Source: Ceratorhiza oryzae-sativae
Lineage: Eukaryota; Basidiomycota; Agaricomycetes; Cantharellales; Ceratobasidiaceae
Assembly (NCBI GenBank): GCA_030998015.1
Contig: JARWMV010000110.1
Coordinates: forward strand, 1-48,970
Direction of reading: 5' to 3'
DNA: 48,970 bases
This document shows positions 20,115 through 31,741 of the stretch, piece after piece. Each line of letters begins with the position of its first letter. Within the stretch, counting starts at the first letter, position 1. Below the pieces are notes generated by a model that was not told where the DNA came from, did no database searches, and was given only the letters and a program-made list of their open reading frames with translations. Both the position numbers and the translations under genes were made by a program.

Positions 20115-23100
20115 TTTGAGTTACTACTTGGATTTTCTAACGCCGATTTTGGTAAGGACAGCACTTAGTGCTGCCCATCCCCGCCCCGCCTTGATCTCCA
20201 GGCGGTAAGATAAGTCGCGCTGAATCCAACCACGTCTGTGACGTCCCCCTGGGGTCACTCTGGCCAAAGAGGGACCATTCGGGGTTGGTCGCTCCCGACC
20301 CGTATACTCTTCTCTTAAAGGAAAACTAAACCGTCGCGCTGGGACCGCCCGAATGGATAAATCACACCCCCGCTCTATCGGCTAAAATCTTAGGTGTAAC
20401 CCAAGATTTCAGCCGCCCTGCCTAGAGAACTGCGCTTTAGCGCACGTCTTGGCAGGGGTAATAAAGCGGAGGGTCGACGACCCGTGGGTGTGGTTATCGA
20501 GGCCGCGTTCGCGGCGAGGTATTGCGAGGTACCCTGGAACTTTAAGTTCCAGGGTACCTCGGAATCAGACGCCCGCGTACGCCAGGGCCGCCTTGGCTTA
20601 AGCCAAGGCGTTCGCAGGCGTGCACGGGTCACCTTTCGGGCGCATTACCTATTTTTCACCGTCTCGTGTCAACATAGTTGACCGGCCGGTGAAAACTCGG
20701 TCATCGCAGATGTCCGGCAGGGGTTAGTCAAAGACTAACCCGCTTACCGTCCCCAGCGCGGCCGGCTCGAGGGTTAGTTTTGAGGTTAGGGTTGATTGTA
20801 CATGGGCTTCGCCGAAGGCCATGGGTCCCAGGCCCGGTTAGGCCGCGTTCGTGGCGAGGTATTGCGAGGTACCCTGGAACTTTAAGTTCCAGGGTACCTC
20901 GGAATCAGACACCCGCTAGGGTATTTACCTTAAACTGTAGTTGCATGGCAAATTTTCTATCAGGGTTGAAATTGTCAATTACATTATCCCGCCGGCGTTA
21001 GAGGGAATCCTAAAGATTCCCTCGTAGAAAATGACGACCGTTCGTCATTTTCAGCCGGCGGCTAAATATCGATATTATGCCGCGCACTAGCAATCGCAAA
21101 CGGTTGCGATTGCTCACGTTGGTTGGTGGGACAAGTCCCACCAGCAACTAACGCGCGCGGAGGTTAACTATTGACCCCCCAAACTGATGCAGCTATGCTG
21201 CATTGTTTGGGGTTGGGGGTCTACGGCAGGAGAAAAATCGGATAATTACGGTTTTATAACAAAAACTGTAAAATATATATTAAATGAAATCAGTTTTGCA
21301 GCGCGCTATGCGGCTGAGGCAGCGCGCTATGCGGCTGCCCATAACAAAAATAGATTAATAAAAGGGTTAATAAAATCATTTTTATAACGCCGGAACCTGT
21401 GACTCGGCGCCCTTAAACTTACATGGGCCATACCGTATCTATGATGTCCGACAGCCAATACAGGAGGTCCACGTTTACAACAAAGTTGACACGAGACGAA
21501 AAACTTAGAAAAATTAGTCTGGCCTCTATCTCGGTCAACATAGTTGACACGAGATAGGGTAGGGTTAAATTTGATTAACATATAAAAAAATAATGTCTCT
21601 TTTATATTTTACCTACCTCCTTTGTATTTGGGGTTTCTAAGGGCAAGCTCGTCCATAGGGAGAGGAAGCCCTCATAAATCCTAGGGAAGAGTCCGATCAA
21701 GAATAATACTGCGGACTCATACAGGGCTTGGACTAAAAACACTAGAGAACTTAACTTATCGCAGAAAGTTCAGTTATCTCTGTAGGGTAGACTGACTATA
21801 CCCATGGGATAAATTATAATTCTCTTCCGGATTAGAAACGGAGCCCGCGCGCGTTAGTTGCTGGTGGGACTTGTCCCACCAACCAACGTGAGCAATCGCA
21901 ACCGTTTGCGATTGCTAGTGCGCGGCATAATATCGATATTTAGCCGCCGGCTGAAAATGACGAACGGTCGTCATTTTCTACGAGGAATCTTTAGGATTCC
22001 CTCTAACGCCGGCGGGATTTGAAGTTCTACCACTCTACCCAAACCCCAAAATTTCTAGGGACCAACAGCCCATGACAAATTAGGGGTTAAATGAACCCTC
22101 GGCTAGATCTAAAGATCTGGATGACCCTTACTTACTCCCTGAAAGGGAGGAATCACGGGTCGGGTTTAATTTTCCTAACCTGACACGGTCGACAATTGAC
22201 GCCGCCGGTTCGGCATTACCTCGTTTTTGGTTCATAAAAACGACTACCGCGCTTCTCAGCGCTCTTTGATCGCCCGAAGGGCGGCCTAAGCGCTGAGAAC
22301 TCTAAATACCCCGCCAATGTTCCATTGGCGGATTTGCGAAGGCCCGCGCGCGTTAGTTGCTGGTGGGACTTGTCCCACCAACCAACGTGAGCAATCGCAA
22401 CCGTTTGCGATTGCTAGTGCGCGGCATAATATCGATATTTAGCCGCCGGCTGAAAATGACGAACGGTCGTCATTTTCTACGAGGGAATCTTTCGGTCCAG
22501 CAAGATTTATAAATTTATAAATCTTGCGTGGAAGGATTCCCTCTAACGCCGGCGGTGTATTTGGGGAAATGGTTCCCTTTGCGCATTGGGAGGGGTTAAG
22601 AACTGTTAAAGTTAATAACCTTGGGCTAAGCATTACAAACCATGACCCGGCGGCATGCTGTGACCCTAATGGTAAAAATTAAGCTGTGCTTATTTTACGC
22701 CCAAAATTTTAGTAGGTTCGTCATCACTTGTGGGGCGTGCTTCATCCTAGGTCTCTGCTGGGGCCTAGGAGGAAGCGGGAATTTAAGGATTCCCTAACAC
22801 TCCGACAGGGTTGAACCAGCACTCCGAAAGCTTTCAAAATTACATTTTGACCCGTGCACGCCTGCGAACGCCTTGGCTCATATTGACCTTAAGGTCAATA
22901 ATCAAGCCAAGTCGGCCCTGGCGTGCGCGCGGCGTCTGATTCCGAGGTACCCTGGAACTTAAAGTTCCAGGGTACCTCGCAATACCTCGCCGCGAACGCG
23001 GCCTCGATAACCATTACCCCTCGGGTCAACAGCATGTATTTATATATAAATACAATGCTGGTTGACCCTAAGCGGGGGTATGAATGAAGAACGAAGCCCT

Positions 23101-23712
23101 TCACCATAAGACGAAACCTAAGGCCATTTTAAGATTTACGGCAGAGTTCGCAGATTCTACCGTGCATCTAAATATACTGTTAAAATGGGTAATCTAGTGG
23201 AGTATGGTAATATTTGAGAGTTAGGGTTAATAACTCCTTCTTTTATAAAAATTTCCGCCGGCGTTAGAGGGAATCCTAAAGATTCCCTCGTAGAAAATGA
23301 CGACCGTTCGTCATTTTCAGCCGGCGGCTAAATATCGATATTATGCCGCGCACTAGCAATCGCAAACGGTTGCGATTGCTCACGTTGGTTGGTGGGACAA
23401 GTCCCACCAGCAACTAACGCGCGCGGGCCCCCGCTCTATCGGCTAAAATCTTAGGTAACCCAAGATTTCAGCCGCCCTGCCTAGAGAACTGCGCTTTAGC
23501 GCACGTCTTGGCAGGGGTAATAAAGCGGAGGGTCAACGACCCGTGGGCATTGTTAACGAGGCCGCGTTCGCGGCGAGCCGCGCGCACGCCAGGGCCGCCT
23601 TGGCTTAAGCCAAGGCGTTCGCAGGCGTGCACGGGTCATATTAGATATAATAAATATTCAAACCTGCGGACAGTTGCGCCTTACTCACAGATTCTGTTCA
23701 GGGAGGGGATTA
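20115..23712. other. Repeat-packed spacer, mirror of 8279-11881
   Basis: No gene recognised. B copies at 20989, 21845, 22344 (with F) and 23255, an A element with D near 22853-23081, the doubled 20-bp GCAGCGCGCTATGCGGCTG unit at about 21299-21341, and J, G and H units in mirror order. Confidence 0.55.
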
Positions 23713-24072
23713 TTAGTTAGGTGATATATCAAATGCAATCAATAAGCCTGGCACTAATGCGATTAAGGCGATTGCTACAGGTAGTAAACCAGTCCAGCAG
23801 AAAATCATTAGTTGATCATATCTCAATCTAGGCAGAGTGGCTCTAAACCACACGAATAGGAAACATACTAAACTAGTTTTTATAGCTAACACTACTGATT
23901 GCAGGTTTACAACCGTATCGTTAACAAAAATTTCAGGTAGCAAGTAGCCTCCAAAAAACAATATAGCTGTTATACATGAGAATAACACTATTGAGCTATA
24001 CTCTGCTAAGAAAAAGAAAACAAAAGGCACACTAGAGTGTTCTGTAAAGAATCCAGCCACAAGCTCGGATTC
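23713..24072 (-). CDS. nad1: nad1 exon 4 (complete gene)
   Basis: The last exon of the complete minus-strand nad1. Join 33787-33628, 29289-29180, 27224-26865, 24072-23713: 160+110+360+360 = 990 nt, 329 residues plus TAA, a normal ND1 length. This exon encodes ESELVAGFFTEHSSVPFVF to AFDISPN. ND1 is the membrane-arm subunit of complex I that forms the quinone access tunnel. The boundary after an intron-terminal G fits group I splicing. Confidence 0.93.
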   Translation of the reverse strand, partial: ESELVAGFFTEHSSVPFVFFFLAEYSSIVLFSCITAILFFGGYLLPEIFVNDTVVNLQSVVLAIKTSLVCFLFVWFRATLPRLRYDQLMIFCWTGLLPVAIALIALVPGLLIAFDISPN

Positions 24073-26864
24073 CGTAAAGAAGAGAAATTTGAGAGGGTAA
24101 CTTAGAAAAACTCACCAAAGTAAGGTGAGTTTCCCCGAATAAATTAAAATTTAAAGTCAGCTAAAACGAATTATTTATCTAATTTTCCGCCGGCGTTAGA
24201 GGGAATCCTAAAGATTCCCTCGTAGAAAATGACGACCGTTCGTCATTTTCAGCCGGCGGCTAAATATCGATATTATGCCGCGCACTAGCAATCGCAAACG
24301 GTTGCGATTGCTCACGTTGGTTGGTGGGACAAGTCCCACCAGCAACTAACGCGCGCGGGCCTAGCATAGATTTAGCTTCCTGTTTGAAATTAAATAATTC
24401 TTCGAAAGGAAAGCTTTTAATAACCTCTGTTTCAATATCACCCCCCGTGGTGGTGAGGACCGTCGCTCCGCTCGGGCCCATCCACCACCAAACCCTACCC
24501 CGCTAATCGATACCCCTGCCAAGACGTGCGCTAAAGCGCAGTTCTCTAGGCAGGGTGTAGATTTGCCTTCGCAAATCATCGATTAGTGGAGCCCTCCGCG
24601 CTTAGGCCGCCCTGCTGGCGATCAAAGAGCGCGGAGGGGGCAGGCTTACCCGTGCCGTGGGTTGTGCGCGAGGCGGCCCCTCTGGCCGCGAGGTATTGCG
24701 AGGTACCCTGGAACTTTCAGTTCCAGGGTACCTCGGAATCAGACGCCCGCGCACGCCAGGGCCGCAGCTGCGATCGTAGGCGGGCACGGGTCAGTTAAAA
24801 CTACAGCGACTCTAGCTGAAATTGTTGCACGTACGTGCAACAACTTCACGCTTGTAGAGGAGACGTATGTGTGCGGCTTAAGCCGTACACAGACGGATCC
24901 GAAGCTTGAGTTAAAGGATCTTCGTGATAATAATAAACTACAAAAATAAAATTATTTATACCATGTTTTTTCATACTTCGCTGTAATCTGGCATTTGTTG
25001 TGATACCCTCCGCCGGCGTTAGAGGGAATCCTAAAGATTCCCTCGTAGAAAATGACGACCGTTCGTCATTTTCAGCCGGCGGCTAAATATCGATATTATG
25101 CCGCGCACTAGCAATCGCAAACGGTTGCGATTGCTCACGTTGGTTGGTGGGACAAGTCCCACCAGCAACTAACGCGCGCGGGATCTGTGAATCTTTCATA
25201 CATATCTTTGCTGGACCCTATGTATTGTTTTCCATCTTTAGTGTTGACTAAACCATAAACACCGCCAACTTTTTTAAGATCTGCACGAACATCTTTAGGA
25301 TCATTTAAATCAGAATATACCTTTAAAGGCACTAATGCAGAGATTAAGCTAGATACCATATTATTTGGAAGGATAAAGTTAAGTATCTCTTCAAATTCAA
25401 TTAACATAGTAAATATAACTGTAATTAAAAACACACAAAGTAAAATTGAAAATAGATATCCTCTAAGAGGAAATAAGAAATTAATCAAACCCCCGCTTAT
25501 CGGCTAAAATCTTAGGTGTAACCCAAGATTTCAGCCGATACGCGTAGACCCGAGGGGTTTGGTTATCGAGGCCGCGTTCGCGGCGAGGTATTGCGAGGTA
25601 CCCTGGAACTTTCAGTTCCAGGGTACCTCGGAATCAGACGCCGCGCGCACGCCAGGGCCGCCTTGGCTTAAGCCAGGGCGTTCGCAGGCGTGCTCGGGTC
25701 AAATTTGATAACATTTTTATTGGTAGATATTGTAATAGTCTCTAAATCTAAATACGCCCCACCAGTTCAAATGGCAAAGGATTTATCTTGTCACAAGACT
25801 TGGCCCGCCGGCGTTAGAGGGAATCCTAAAGATTCCCTCGTAGAAAATGACGACCGTTCGTCATTTTCAGCCGGCGGCTAAATATCGATATTATGCCGCG
25901 CACTAGCAATCGCAAACGGTTGCGATTGCTCACGTTGGTTGGTGGGACAAGTCCCACCAGCAACTAACGCGCGCGGATTTCTTCATAGTTGCAGCGCGTT
26001 ACGCGGCTGCCCAGACCCCGAGGCTAACAATCGTAGCCAAGAGAGGGGGAGTGGGACCCTGTAAATTCCATTTTGCATATAAAATTAAATTTTCAACTAG
26101 AATCTCTTTTAAAAAATTTTGCAACTAGTTCAAATTTCAGCACTGATCTAGTTGCCGAACGGGGGCAAACCTTCATAGGCCCATTCGAGAAGCTATGTGA
26201 TCTGGGGTTTAGAGTTATAGACTTGCTAGTTAGCCTTTAAATTTAATTTATTCTATTTACCTAGATTAAAAAGGAATATATCTTAATGGAAAACTAAACA
26301 TTAAACTAAAACCCTCCGCGCTCTTTGATCGCCCGCAGGGCGGCCTAAGCGCGGAGGGCTCCAATAATCGATGATTTGCGAAGGCAAATCTACACCCTGC
26401 CTAGAGAACTGCGCTTTAGCGCACGTCTTGGCAGGGGTATCGATTAGCGGGGTATAGTTTAAGAATTCCATTGACCACGTCTATTCTCTGAGGATACCAA
26501 ACTTGCCCCAAGCGGGAACCCTGTCGTCAGCTCATAAAATGCTAGTGCCCCCCAAACATGTGCAGCGGACCCAATCCCAGGTGGGAGGGTCCGCTGCATT
26601 GTTTGAGGGGCATCCGCCCCCCAATAAGGTTACCCCCCCAAACAATGCAGCATAGCTGCATCAGTTTGGGGGGTCAATGGCGACATTGCAATTATTGGGG
26701 GTCTACAGGGAACTAGCGGGAAGTTTAGTGTTTCCTGCTGATTGTTCTACTAAACATACAGAAAGAACGGCTATGTGTTCAACCGGTAGAATTTTCCAGC
26801 ATATAGCGGTCTTTAAGGAGACCGAATCCTTAGAGCCAAATTGTGGTTATACTCTTAGTAATGC
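24073..26864 (-). other. nad1 intron 3 (right arm, short form)
   Basis: A 2,792-nt group I intron, exactly 1,224 nt shorter than the left-arm form (4,016 nt). The missing part lies between two B copies, which are fused into the single B at 24187-24358. Confidence 0.8.
24175..25714 (-). pseudogene. GIY-YIG endonuclease of nad1 intron 3, internally deleted (right arm)
   Basis: Mirror of 5053-7820. The frame still has the GIY-YIG part (GGVYGLVN...KQYIGSS) and TDIETEVIKSFPF, but ends at KSMLG in the B at 24187-24358. Everything after it in the left copy, both NUMOD-like blocks and three A elements, is gone. It is therefore more degraded than the left copy although it lies in the only complete nad1. 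Confidence 0.75.
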
Positions 26865-27224
26865 AGCCTCCTGAAGATCAAATGGAGTTCTTGATGTTTC
26901 TGCCAATACTGATATGAAATAGAATAAAAATATTGTTAGTAGGGGTATAACACTCCAAACAGCTTGTTGGCTCTCAATGATTTTTGTAATGTTGAACGAA
27001 CCTGTGATTAAAATTACAATTACTACCGCTGAACTAAGTACTAACTCGTAACTTATCATAGCCGCAGTTGATCTTAAAGAACCTAAAAAGGCGTATTTAG
27101 AATTAGCAGACCATCCCGCAAATAATACTCCATAGATTCCTAGAGAGGATAGAGCTAATGTATACAAGATTCCTAAAGAGAAATCGAAGAGTACTAAACC
27201 ATCTCCGAAAGGAATTACTGCCCA
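26865..27224 (-). CDS. nad1: nad1 exon 3 (complete gene)
   Basis: Identical to 3543-3902 on the opposite strand: 120 codons, WAVIPFGDG to RTPFDLQEA. It joins GGT of exon 2 to GAATCC of exon 4 without changing frame. Confidence 0.92.
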
Positions 27225-29179
27225 CAAAACTATGCAAAATATGCCCTTTGAACATTAAAGACCCCCGCCGGCGTTAGAGGGAATCCTCAGATGAGGTAGC
27301 CTTGACCATGAGTCTCATGGTCCAGGCTACCTCCCATAAAGATTCCCTCGTAGAAAATGACGACCGTTCGTCATTTTCAGCCGGCGGCTAAATATCGATA
27401 TTATGCCGCGCACTAGCAATCGCAAACGGTTGCGATTGCTCACGTTGGTTGGTGGGACAAGTCCCACCAGCAACTAACGCGCGCGGGCATTGAGGGTATG
27501 ATGTGGGGTTTAACTAAGTTAATTAAAGAGGGCATTGAGGATTTGTTAATTCGGATTCGATAAGAGATATTTCCGCCTTTTGTAATTCCATGGTTAATCA
27601 ATCCACAAGATAATCCAAATTTAGAATTAAAAATATCAATTAAGCGTAGCCCGTAGGGCCCAAAACCACCGTGAAGGTGTTTTTTGGAAACATCTTCTTT
27701 TGAGTAAGAATCTGTACAAATGACTAAATGGCCTTTTGTTATGTTAAACGAAGCATCATCCATAATAAGAAAAGCTAAACCAACGGGTGTTAGTTTTTCA
27801 TGGGCATTTAAGGGTACAATTTTTATGTTATTTTGTAAATCTTTAACATAAAAGTCGTCAATTACCCAGTTAAACATAGGATATTTTAAGGTAGAAAACC
27901 GTATATCTGTATGAATTTTCCCAGTAAGTTCGTTTTGTTTTCTGGTAACTTCTTTGGGGGCTGTTCTAACAAAGGGTTTAAAAATAGAATATAAATGAAA
28001 AATTAATTCTTGGTTTACATTAGACATATAAAACCGCAATCTTGTGTTACCATTTAATTGAGATTTTTCTGCTGTAGCATCTCCCAGCATTGTTCCAAAT
28101 ATTACTTCTTTTTGACCCGTGCACGCCTGCGAACGCCCTGGCTTAAGCCAAGCAAGCTTGGCTCATATTGACCTTAAGGTCAATAATCAAGCCAAGGCGG
28201 CCCTGGCGTGCGCGCGGCTCGCCGCGAACGCGGCCTCGATAACCAAACCCCTCGGGTCAACAGCATGTATTTATATATAAATACAATGCTGGATGACCCT
28301 AAGCGGGGGTTTGATATTCGGTCAGATCTGGGGCGTCCGGAGTTCTAGGCCCCTTTATACGGCTATTTTTTACGTCCGTAGAATCAGTAGAATATTTTCT
28401 TAGACTCCGCCGGCGTTAGAGGGAATCCTCAGATGAGGTAGCCTTGACCATGAGTCTCATGGTCCAGGCTACCTCCCATAAAGATTCCCTCGTAGAAAAT
28501 GACGACCGTTCGTCATTTTCAGCCGGCGGCTAAATATCGATATTATGCCGCGCACTAGCAATCGCAAACGGTTGCGATTGCTCACGTTGGTTGGTGGGAC
28601 AAGTCCCACCAGCAACTAACGCGCGCGGAGGCATATAGCAGTAAAATTTTATTAAAGTAGTTAACACAAAAAATTTGAATTTAGCATAAGCATCTTTAAC
28701 ATATGCGTTAAATATAAATAACCAATTTTTAATTTTATTAACGAATTCAACTATATTTGCTAAAATATTTTGCATTAGTTTGGACTATGTCTTTTTTCTC
28801 AATAGATTAATGAAAAGGCGTAAAGCATTGGAATTAATGCACTTTTCTGTCTATTTTACAAAATTTTCACGTATAGTCTCTGAGGCTTTGATTTTTGTCA
28901 TTAAAGCCTGCTAGTCGAAAGTTAATATCACAAATAAGAAATTTTCTTGCTGTTTGTAGACAACAAGGGATAATAATACCTCAGAATTTATAGCCTAACA
29001 TGCCATTTCACCTACAATGGAATGGCCAGCTACCCAGAGGTTTTTGACAATTGACCCCCCAAACAATGCAGCTACGCTGCATTGTTTGGGGGGGCAATTG
29101 CCCCCCAACATGCTGTAAGGCATTGGGGGTCAATTGTTCTAGCATATAGTGAAATTTTAATTAAGCCAGGTTATTTTAG
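27225..29179 (-). other. nad1 intron 2 (right arm)
   Basis: 1,955 nt, the same length as the left copy, with the same core segments, C element, A element and two B+E elements. Confidence 0.8.
27230..28775 (-). pseudogene. LAGLIDADG endonuclease of nad1 intron 2, interrupted (right arm)
   Basis: Mirror of 1992-3537, with B+E at 27265-27486 and 28407-28628 and an A copy with TCAA/TTGA flanks near 28116-28310. The largest open piece (MLGDATAEKSQLNGNTRL onward) holds both LAGLIDADG motifs, but its start is separated by A from IFGT. The frame is restorable as on the left. Confidence 0.78.
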
Positions 29180-29289
29180 ACCTAATAGACTAAAGATTAA
29201 AGTAGCAACAGGTGCTAAATAAAAAAGTACTTTATTTGCTTGTGCTGGTATAATTGTTTCTTTAAGCACTAATTTAGCCGCATCTGCGA
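29180..29289 (-). CDS. nad1: nad1 exon 2 (complete gene)
   Basis: 110 nt. It completes the split Phe codon after exon 1 (CAACCAT + TC) and encodes ADAAKLVLKETIIPAQANK to SLLG. Confidence 0.9.
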
Positions 29290-29325
29290 CTTTTCTTGGG
29301 GAAAGGGGATTGATTTTAATGGTTT

Positions 29326-31403
29326 TTATATTGTGAATTGAGCATGACTGTAATAATAATATCCTTTGAATGGTTTTTTCGTATCTAGATTTCTGCCAAG
29401 TGTTCTTGCAGAAATGTGCGTTACCTTTGCAGCCATTCGGATACTTCGAAAAGGGCCCCCACTCACAAGTGTAAAATTAGTTGCATCATACCCCCGCTTA
29501 TCGGCTGAAATCTTAGGTGTAACCCAAGATTTCAGCCGATAAGCGGAGGGTCAACGACCCGTGGGTATGGTTATCGAGGCCGCGTTCGCGGCGAGCCGCG
29601 CGCACGCCAGGGCCGCCTTGGCTTAAGCCAAGGCGTTCGCAGGCGTGCACGGGTCATATACATAAATTTTAGTTCCAGCTTTTTCAGCTGCTCCCCAATG
29701 ATTGCAATGCGCGCCACAAGACTTGTGGCGCTCATTGCATAAGGTAATGGCCCCCCCCCAATACGTTTGTGACGCATTGGGAGGCCATTGCCTTATTGGG
29801 GGTCACCTGCAATATCTAAAGCTCGGATTCCGGGACCTTTACCATAAAATGGATTATTTATTCCCAGTTTTGAAATACTTTTTCGAACTCGAGTGGCTTC
29901 AGAATCTTTTCGACCCTGTAAGCTAGAACTAATCTTTGCTCGAGTTAATGCCGATAAAATACCTGGAACTCGTGGATCCGATGATGCAATCATTAAAATA
30001 TTAAGGAGCGGTTTGAAGTTAGATAAATACCAATTTTCTCGGTCATTTAGCTGTTCTCGGGTACAAGTTTCTACTACTGACCCCCAAACATGTGCAGCTA
30101 CGCTGCATTGTTTGGTGGGCAGCAACCCCCCGATATTGTAATGCCCGCCGGCGTTAGAGGGAATCCTAAAGATTCCCTCGTAGAAAATGACGACCGTTCG
30201 TCATTTTCAGCCGGCGGCTAAATATCGATATTATGCCGCGCACTAGCAATCGCAAACGGTTGCGATTGCTCACGTTGGTTGGTGGGACAAGTCCCACCAG
30301 CAACTAACGCGCGCGGCAATGTCGGGGGTCTACAGTGATTGAAAATAAAGACCAACCAAATACTTTAAGAAATATACCCAAGAAGTTGTTTTGTTTGGGT
30401 CCATTGTGGGCAGCCGCATAGCGCGCTGCTGGGCAGCCGCATAGCGCGCTGCTGGGCAGCCGCATAGCGCGCTGCTGGGCAGCCGCATAGCGCGCTGCTG
30501 GGCAGCCGCATAGCGCGCTGCTGGGCAGCCGCATAGCGCGCTGCTGGGCAGCCGCATAGCGCGCTGCTGGGCAGCCGCATAGCGCGCTGCTGGGCAGCCG
30601 CATAGCGCGCTGCTGGGCAGCCGCATAGCGCGCTGCTGGGCAGCCGCATAGCGCGCTGCTGGGCAGCCGCATAGCGCGCTGCAAAAATGATATTTGAATC
30701 GGGCCCCTAAATCAACACTAGAACCATAGTAGCTAAATAACCGGAATGGTAGAAACGTGATTTTGTAAATACCGCTAACTCCATTCCAGGCTTTTCGGAA
30801 AGAAAGAATATTACCCGTGCACGCCTGCGAACGCCTTGGCTTGCCAAGGCGGCCCTGGCGTGCGCGCGGCTCGCCGCGAACGCGGCCTCGTTAACAATGC
30901 CCACGGGTCGTTGACCCTCCGCTTTATTACCCCTGCCAAGACGTGCGCTAAAGCGCAGTTCTCTAGGCAGGGCGGCTGAAATCTTGGGTTACACCTAAGA
31001 TTTTAGCCGATAGAGCGGGGGCCCGCGCGCGTTAGTTGCTGGTGGGACTTGTCCCACCAACCAACGTGAGCAATCGCAACCGTTTGCGATTGCTAGTGCG
31101 CGGCATAATATCGATATTTAGCCGCCGGCTGAAAATGACGAACGGTCGTCATTTTCTACGAGGGAATCTTTATGGGAGGTAGCCTGGACCATGAGACTCA
31201 TGGTCAAGGCTACCTCATCTGAGGATTCCCTCTAACGCCGGCGGAGGTACATCTTGACAATGATCAAGGGCTATATGTTTTTTAAATCGCTCAATCTTAG
31301 GCCAAGACATATATCGAATTATCTGGCGATATATAAATCCTGGTTCCTTACAAACAAGGAGATTGAAAGCAAGATAAGTATTTTCAATAGAATCTAAATG
31401 CAC
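29326..31403 (-). pseudogene. GIY-YIG endonuclease of nad1 intron 1, interrupted
   Basis: Read 5' to 3': an unrecognised leader (HLDSIENTYLAF...HCQDV); B+E 31023-31244 and A with G 30814-31022; then the GIY-YIG domain KAWNGVSGIYKITFLPF... YYGSSVDLGARFKYHF in a frame that differs from the longest open frame there. A 23-bp x12 tandem array (30408-30682) follows, then HNGPKQNNFLGIFLKVF and a C-B-C composite (about 30075-30329). Next are REQLNDRENWYLSNF, a C element, and an A element near 29490-29654. The tail ends SHAQFTI before TAA at 29326. The start codon is uncertain; 31403 is a GTG. The catalytic GIY and YGS motifs are visible, but the frame is broken at least six times. Confidence 0.72.
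30408..30682. repeat. 23-bp tandem repeat array, 12 copies
   Basis: The unit GGGCAGCCGCATAGCGCGCTGCT is repeated 12 times with no visible variation. Each unit contains a hairpin (GCAGC-CGCATAGCG-C-GCTGC). Because 23 is not divisible by 3 the array is open in several frames, giving repetitive spurious proteins. Single or double copies of the core occur at 4757-4776, 10656-10698 and the mirror positions. The array interrupts a GIY-YIG frame between KYHF and HNGPKQ. Confidence 0.95.
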
Positions 31404-31741
31404 AATTGTGTAAATAATAAAATTTAATAATAAAATTAATGCGACTTTCCCTTAAGAAATAGATCATATCAATAATATTAGTTATACCCAACTTACCGGG
31501 TTCTTTGTTATTTAAGCAGCTGGAAGCTAGATAACTTATTTCAGTAGTATTACAATACACAAGGCACTAGATTTTAGGGATCACTTTAAAGTTCCCTCGC
31601 TAATCCGCCCCGCCAATCGGTTTTGACCAACCGCTTGCTCAATTTGTGAAATTAGTCCATTTCAATTTTCCCTAACCCTATCCGTAGGGCGTGACATCCT
31701 AAAAATGTACGCTGGAGGGGAGGGGAAAAAATTTAATATAA

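Larger units (their letters stand above)
16000..30329 (-). repeat. Right arm of the large inverted repeat
   Basis: Reverse complement of the left arm. Relative to the left it has several one- or two-base deletions: GGTGGACAAG near 16635, a lost T near 17040, GCGCCGGTC near 18645, CGAGGAATC near 21983, AGGTAACCC near 23453. It also has one large deletion at 24187-24358. It joins unique sequence at about 30330, inside a GIY-YIG frame. Confidence 0.95.

Noticed and set aside
30408..30682. CRISPR array
   Set aside because: Units are contiguous and identical with no unique spacers, and the context is mitochondrial.
30304..30684. Long repetitive open frames (MRLPSSALCGCPAARYAAAQ units) as a repeat protein
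   Set aside because: They are readings of a 23-bp tandem DNA repeat in three frames, with GC composition and hairpins of the dispersed elements; the underlying gene is a GIY-YIG frame in another phase.
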